38,086 nt of DNA from Planctomycetia bacterium (GTDB lineage Bacteria > Planctomycetota > Planctomycetia > Pirellulales > Thermoguttaceae). The first letter of the stretch is position 1. Each line of letters opens with the position of its first letter. Both the position numbers and the translations under genes were made by a program. Below the pieces are notes generated by a model. It did not search any database, was not told the origin of the DNA, and saw only the letters and a list, made by a program, of their open reading frames with translations. This document shows, in pieces, positions 34,594 to 38,086 of this stretch. The stretch lies in contig JAUNBF010000037.1 in the NCBI GenBank assembly GCA_030527185.1, forward strand, positions 1 through 38,086. Direction: 5' to 3'.

Positions 34594-34622
34594 ATTTTAT
34601 ACTCGCCAAGACCTTTTGTCAA
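34594..34622 (-). promoter_or_regulatory. Consensus promoter of the surface-protein operon
   Basis: Minus strand: perfect -35 TTGACA (34617-34622), 17-base spacer, -10 TAAAAT (34594-34599). The start near 34587 gives a 77-base leader with a hairpin (arms 34557-34564 and 34571-34577) before the ribosome site. Confidence 0.75.
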
Positions 34623-34689
34623 GTATTTCCCACCCTTTCCGTGAAAAATCGCAAAATTTTTTCAAAACCCTTTCTGTTTTACAGGAAAA

Positions 34690-36999
34690 TCATCCTTCGT
34701 CCGTATTTTTTTTGAGCCATGCTTCCAATTCCGCAATCATTTTCCGACACGAAACCATTTTTTCCACCAAATCCTGAGAAACGAACCAATAGTGGTTGGT
34801 CGATTCAAAGCCGATGGTGGCGTCTTGCTGCACGAGTGCCAATTCCTGCCGAGCCAGCCAAATTTCGTCTTGAAGAAGCTCTATCATCCGCAAAACAGGC
34901 TCTTTTTGTGATTCCGATTTTTGCCAGGCATCGCGCAGGAGGATAAATTCCGCCTGATTCGCCACACTGGCCGCGTGAAGCCCCACCACCTCCGCGTAAC
35001 GGGCATCCTTTTCCCCCTCCGAACGTTGCGAAACATCTGCCGCCAACGCCGCTTCTTTCAAAAGAGCCGCCCCGGTGAGCATTCCCCGCGAAACTTTTCG
35101 GAACTGCGCAATCCAGACTTCCGGGGGATAAACGCCCCGCCAGGCATTCAGATCGTCGTAGGGAATCCCCACCATGGTCGCCCGGTATCCCGTGGGATGG
35201 AGGTAAAGCGGATTGGCTGGACCCATCTGAATCGGAGCCGTATAAACAACGCTGATGTGGAACGGATACTCCTCATAAGCGGTGGAAACCTGCGTCCACC
35301 CTGCTCTGGCCTGCGCAGCCCCTTTGCCAAAACGCAGTCGAGCCATTTCGTCCAAAACCTCCTCCACCGAAGGGAGCGGGGTGCGGTCAAAATAACGTGG
35401 CAGGGAAAGATTCGGCGATGGATATCCTCCCAAAGACCAGCCCAACATCAAACCGTCCACACCGCTGGACGCCAGCCGGTGACAATGCCGAGCCACCAAA
35501 TCCAACGCGGGCACATACGGTACCGAGGCAATTTCCCAGGAGGTTCCCAACTGGACTTTCGCTGCCGTTTTCAGCCCTGCCTGACGAGCCGCCTCCCAAT
35601 GTTGCACCGCACGTGGCCCAGGCCCCACCGCCGAAAGGGAGTATTCCCCCACTTTGGCAGGAATCCCACCACGCTGAATCGGCAAGCCCCACTCGCTGAC
35701 CGTCATGAGCCAGACATTTTTCGGCAATTTCGTAATCACATCCGTTGCCAGACCGTGACCATGCCACCCCCAATCCCAAACCAGCACTTTCGCGTCGGGG
35801 GCGCTGCGGTGGACCCCCTCTTCCATCGCCGCGTTGACTTCCGCCAGAATTTCCGCGTAATCCCGCTTGGAACAACGTGGACATTGTGCCTGAAGTCCAT
35901 GCGACGCACAATTGGTCTGGTTTTCCGAGGCCGTGATCGTGAAAATCCCCCCCAAACCCGGCACTTCCCGGAAAAGATACGCCAACGAATCCGAGAGCCA
36001 TTGCCGTACTGCCGGATTCGAGGTGCAGAGAGAATAATGCGAGCCACGCTGAACACCTTTCATCGTTTCGCGTCCCGGAACGTTGAAAAAATCTGCCTCG
36101 ACCGCACGGGGTTCATTGATATAAAGGTAAATCCGAATGCCGAATTGCTCCGCCCGCTCCACCAGTTTCCGCAAATTGGCAATCCGCTTTTCGTGCCCAG
36201 CCCCCCATTCGGGAAAAATACCCCCCGGAGCCAAATCCCGCAAAACCACATGCAGCCAGACACCGTTCGCACCCGCCTGCCGCAATTTCTGCAACAGTCC
36301 ATCCGGGTAAAGCACCGCGTCGTCGTCCGCCAGAGGATCGCCGAACATGGCAAAATACGAATACGCATACCGAATCTGAAAACGGGAAGGCACCTCTTTT
36401 TCCTGAGGCACGGCAGCATCCACTTGCGTCAAATCTTCCACAAATGCCAGCCGGGGAACCGTATCGAGCTTCATTTTTCCATCCAACAGCGTCTCCACCG
36501 TCTCCCGCCATTTTTGCACCTCTCCCAACTCCTGCCGCGTCTGTGGCACAAAGAAAACCGGCTCACATTTCGGTTTCAGACTTCCCAATTTGATGAACAA
36601 GAAATCATCTTCTTGCAAATGAAATGCCAATTTTTCCGCCGACATATCGACCAGCGTCAAAAGTTGCTCATACGGCAACAAATGCCAGTTTCGTCGCAAG
36701 AGCGTGATGTAAATCTGCGACGTCTTCCACGGCGGCTTGCAATACGGCGGCAATCCCAGCGACTCGGCCAACCGCGTGACCTCCTCGGGCGTCGTCCGCA
36801 ACACCTCGGCCAGCGTTTCCACCTCCACCAAATTCCAGTTCCGCCAAACCACCGCACAGACTTTATTCGGAAATGCCGTACATTCCAGAGGTTTCGGAGT
36901 ACTCCCCTCTGGCAAAACAAGTTCCTCCCCACTCAGAGAAATTCCCATGCACATCCCTAAAAGAGAGACCACCCACCCTCGCCAGACCTTTTGTTTCAT
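34690..36999 (-). CDS. Secreted glycoside hydrolase-like protein (TIM-barrel, family not settled)
   Basis: 769 residues. Signal peptide about 1-24 (WVVSLLGMCMGISLSG). Residues 25-200 are not recognised. From about 220 a barrel-like pattern appears: RYAYSYFAMFGDPLADDD, AGANGVWLHVVLRDLAPGG, GIRIYLYINEPRAVEADFF, LGGIFTITASENQTNCASHG, then a cysteine pair (CPRCSKRDYAEI) and VLVWDWGWHGHG, VSEWGLP. A helical C-terminal part follows. This looks like a hexosaminidase-like (GH20-related) or unclassified GH barrel; E in TASENQ is a candidate catalytic residue. ATG 36999 is chosen because GAGGGG precedes it by 5 bases; an in-frame GTG at 37041 is at the predicted transcript start. A long opposite-strand open frame is a shadow. 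Confidence 0.6.
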   Translation of the reverse strand: MKQKVWRGWVVSLLGMCMGISLSGEELVLPEGSTPKPLECTAFPNKVCAVVWRNWNLVEVETLAEVLRTTPEEVTRLAESLGLPPYCKPPWKTSQIYITLLRRNWHLLPYEQLLTLVDMSAEKLAFHLQEDDFLFIKLGSLKPKCEPVFFVPQTRQELGEVQKWRETVETLLDGKMKLDTVPRLAFVEDLTQVDAAVPQEKEVPSRFQIRYAYSYFAMFGDPLADDDAVLYPDGLLQKLRQAGANGVWLHVVLRDLAPGGIFPEWGAGHEKRIANLRKLVERAEQFGIRIYLYINEPRAVEADFFNVPGRETMKGVQRGSHYSLCTSNPAVRQWLSDSLAYLFREVPGLGGIFTITASENQTNCASHGLQAQCPRCSKRDYAEILAEVNAAMEEGVHRSAPDAKVLVWDWGWHGHGLATDVITKLPKNVWLMTVSEWGLPIQRGGIPAKVGEYSLSAVGPGPRAVQHWEAARQAGLKTAAKVQLGTSWEIASVPYVPALDLVARHCHRLASSGVDGLMLGWSLGGYPSPNLSLPRYFDRTPLPSVEEVLDEMARLRFGKGAAQARAGWTQVSTAYEEYPFHISVVYTAPIQMGPANPLYLHPTGYRATMVGIPYDDLNAWRGVYPPEVWIAQFRKVSRGMLTGAALLKEAALAADVSQRSEGEKDARYAEVVGLHAASVANQAEFILLRDAWQKSESQKEPVLRMIELLQDEIWLARQELALVQQDATIGFESTNHYWFVSQDLVEKMVSCRKMIAELEAWLKKNTDEG

Positions 37000-37041
37000 C
37001 GTTCCCCTCACATCTTTTCCCAGTAGAACCTTCCTCTTCAC

Positions 37042-37070
37042 ATTATGGAATTCTTCCCCACCTGCTGCAA
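37042..37070 (-). promoter_or_regulatory. Promoter of the 34690-36999 gene
   Basis: Minus strand: -35 TTGCAG (37065-37070), 17-base spacer, -10 CATAAT (37042-37047). The leader would be about 36 bases. Confidence 0.5.
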
Positions 37071-37168
37071 GGGGGAGGTTGCCTACAGAAAAAGAAATGG
37101 TGAAGAAATCCTTGGCCTCAAACTTTAGACAGGTTTCTCAGTTTCTCAGTGAATTTCAGATGGGGGGG

Positions 37169-37196
37169 TTGACAAAATAAAAACGTCCGCTATATT
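37169..37196 (+). promoter_or_regulatory. Promoter of tRNA-Phe
   Basis: Consensus -35 TTGACA (37169-37174), 16-base spacer, -10 TATATT (37191-37196), or TATTAT two bases on with an 18-base spacer. The tRNA begins 19 bases after the -10. Confidence 0.7.
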
Positions 37197-37215
37197 ATTA
37201 CACATCCTAAGAGTT

Positions 37216-37288
37216 GGGTAGGTAGCTCAGTCGGTAGAGCAATGGACTGAAAATCCATGTGTGGTCGGTTCGATCCCGACCCTGCCCA
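37216..37288 (+). tRNA. tRNA-Phe (GAA)
   Basis: 73 bases folding into a full cloverleaf: acceptor GGGTAGG/CCTGCCC with one G-U pair, D arm GCTC/GAGC, anticodon stem ATGGA/TCCAT with loop CTGAAAA (anticodon GAA at 37249-37251), T arm GTCGG/CCGAC with loop TTCGATC, discriminator A. The CCA end is not encoded. A recombinase gene reads into it from the other strand, so it serves as a probable integration site. Confidence 0.96.
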
Positions 37289-38086
37289 CTAGACCGGTTT
37301 GCAAAGAAACGCAAATCGGTTTTTTTGTGCGCACAAGTTCCCCATTTTCAAGCACTTGCGAAGATTCGTTCTTTTCCTTGCAATTCTTTGCAACGCATTG
37401 CAAGCCCCCGTTTTGGCCCCCATCTAGCCCCCATTTAAGCCCCCGTTTTTCGGATGTGAAAATCGGGGTTTCGTCCGGGGAAATGCCGATATTGGTGAAA
37501 AGGGTGGCGGCTTCCTCAAGTCCTTTTTGAAGTCGGGTGCCCGTCATAATCTGATAGTGTTTCTTGGCGATACGATACGAATGGTCGGCTATCGTTTCAT
37601 AGGTGGCAATGTCACGAACGACGGGGAGGAGGTCGCAACAGAACGATTTCCGCAGGTTATACCACGGATTCCGCCAGCACTGCCCAACCGCTCGAATCGC
37701 GTATTTTTCAACCATCGTAGAGAAGTTGGTTTCTTCCCGCATTCCCGGAAATACGAATCGTTCCCCTTCCGGGGCTTCGTGGAACCAGTCGGAAAGGACT
37801 TGCTCCACCACCGGGGGCATGGGAACTGGACGCGATACCCGGCCATGGCGTTTGTTTTTCTTCGCTCTAACGGAAATCCAGCCCGATTCCTCGGCGCTAC
37901 TCCAGTGAATATCGCCCCATTCCATCTGGTACATTTCCGACGAACCACGTAAGCCGCAAAACCGCCCCAACGCTACGATTAAACGCCACCGCAACGAGCA
38001 GTATTCCATCAGTCGGGAAACATCCTCCACAGGCACGTATTCCAGATTATCCGCATTGACGGAATCGCCACCCTTGAGAATCTCAA
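37227..38086 (-). CDS. Tyrosine recombinase/integrase (5' partial), ending inside tRNA-Phe
   Basis: The frame is open through the right edge (LKGGDSVNADNLEY upstream of VPVEDV), so the N-terminal domain is missing. The catalytic domain shows the first Arg in FCGLRGSSEMYQMEW, a Lys in RAKKNKRHGR, the second box WYNLRKSF (Y/N instead of the usual His before the Arg) and the ending ADHSYRIAKKHYQ with the nucleophile Tyr. The variant box is known from planctomycete-type integrases. The last 20 residues (RVGIEPTTHGFSVHCSTD) are the antisense of the tRNA, and the stop lies in its D arm. This is the mark of an element integrated at a tRNA. Confidence 0.88.
   Translation of the reverse strand, partial: EILKGGDSVNADNLEYVPVEDVSRLMEYCSLRWRLIVALGRFCGLRGSSEMYQMEWGDIHWSSAEESGWISVRAKKNKRHGRVSRPVPMPPVVEQVLSDWFHEAPEGERFVFPGMREETNFSTMVEKYAIRAVGQCWRNPWYNLRKSFCCDLLPVVRDIATYETIADHSYRIAKKHYQIMTGTRLQKGLEEAATLFTNIGISPDETPIFTSEKRGLKWGLDGGQNGGLQCVAKNCKEKNESSQVLENGELVRTKKPICVSLQTGLVGRVGIEPTTHGFSVHCSTD
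37289..38086. mobile_element. Left end of a tRNA-integrated element (runs off the window)
   Basis: A recombinase gene abuts and overlaps the 3' end of tRNA-Phe. The element would extend to the right of the window; its far end, which should repeat the 3' tRNA part, is not visible. Only the integrase is seen. Confidence 0.5.
37293..37326 (+). terminator. Rho-independent terminator after tRNA-Phe
   Basis: ACCGGTTTGC (37293-37302) pairs with GCAAATCGGT (37311-37320), a 10-bp stem with one G-U pair and an 8-base loop, followed by seven T (37320-37326). It lies 4 bases after the tRNA and within the recombinase frame of the other strand. Confidence 0.88.

Noticed and set aside
34921..36960. A 679-codon open frame on the plus strand opposite the barrel-protein gene.
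   Set aside because: Composition rich in Arg, His and Pro with no signal or motif; the minus-strand gene has promoter, SD and signal peptide.
1..38086. CRISPR arrays, rRNA genes, insertion sequences and further tRNAs.
   Set aside because: No regular spaced repeats, transposase genes or other RNA folds were seen on reading both strands.

Overview
The window looks like chromosomal DNA from a Planctomycetota bacterium, near 50 percent G+C. The best markers are two DUF1559 proteins (pilin-like [19 protein letters not shown] start, in one copy a clear H-x9-DG motif near the end), two surface proteins with PEP-CTERM tails, an lptD-type outer-membrane gene and many secreted glycoside hydrolases. 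A polysaccharide-degrading, probably gut- or detritus-associated Pirellulales relative is an inference. Shine-Dalgarno sites and sigma70-like promoters are easy to find.

Layout. 1-560: the tail of an Rpn-like protein and a small FmdB-type zinc ribbon. 582-6708 (minus): lptD from its own promoter, then an operon for the electron-bifurcating transhydrogenase NfnAB with a coupled 62-residue protein and a clear terminator. 6709-7413: mostly non-coding, with the remnant of a surface-protein gene. 7414-14263 (plus): a three-gene operon of secreted enzymes (GH26 mannanase, GH38 alpha-mannosidase with fibronectin modules, DUF6259 protein), facing a convergent XylR-like AraC regulator. 15509-20056 (minus): a DUF1559/PEP-CTERM pair and a GH36 alpha-galactosidase, whose promoters carry the same 28-bp operator at the same spacing. 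20582-23383: DNA polymerase I. 23531-25154: a strong promoter, a possible 43-codon upstream frame, a membrane coiled-coil protein with a BRCT-like segment, and a terminator. 25166-26973: a two-component system. 27119-29578: an MFS-type transporter and a zinc-ribbon methyltransferase. 29463-34510 (minus): an operon of a large duplicated PEP-CTERM surface protein, a phosphodiesterase and a DUF1559 protein. 34690-36999: a secreted TIM-barrel-like enzyme. 37216-38086: tRNA-Phe overlapped by a tyrosine recombinase that runs off the edge, probably one end of an integrated element.

Two regulatory signals stand out. (1) The surface-protein operon has a consensus promoter and an ideal ribosome site, but a run of ten G residues follows. 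Read from the ribosome-site start, the frame is OFF with G10 and would be ON with G11 or G8; this is the signature of a phase-variable surface protein. (2) The GH36 and PEP-CTERM/DUF1559 promoters share a two-half-site operator of 22-bp period placed 7 bp upstream of a weak -35, which suggests one activator co-regulating a sugar hydrolase with a cell-surface pair.

All functions are read from sequence by eye. No database search or structure prediction was run.
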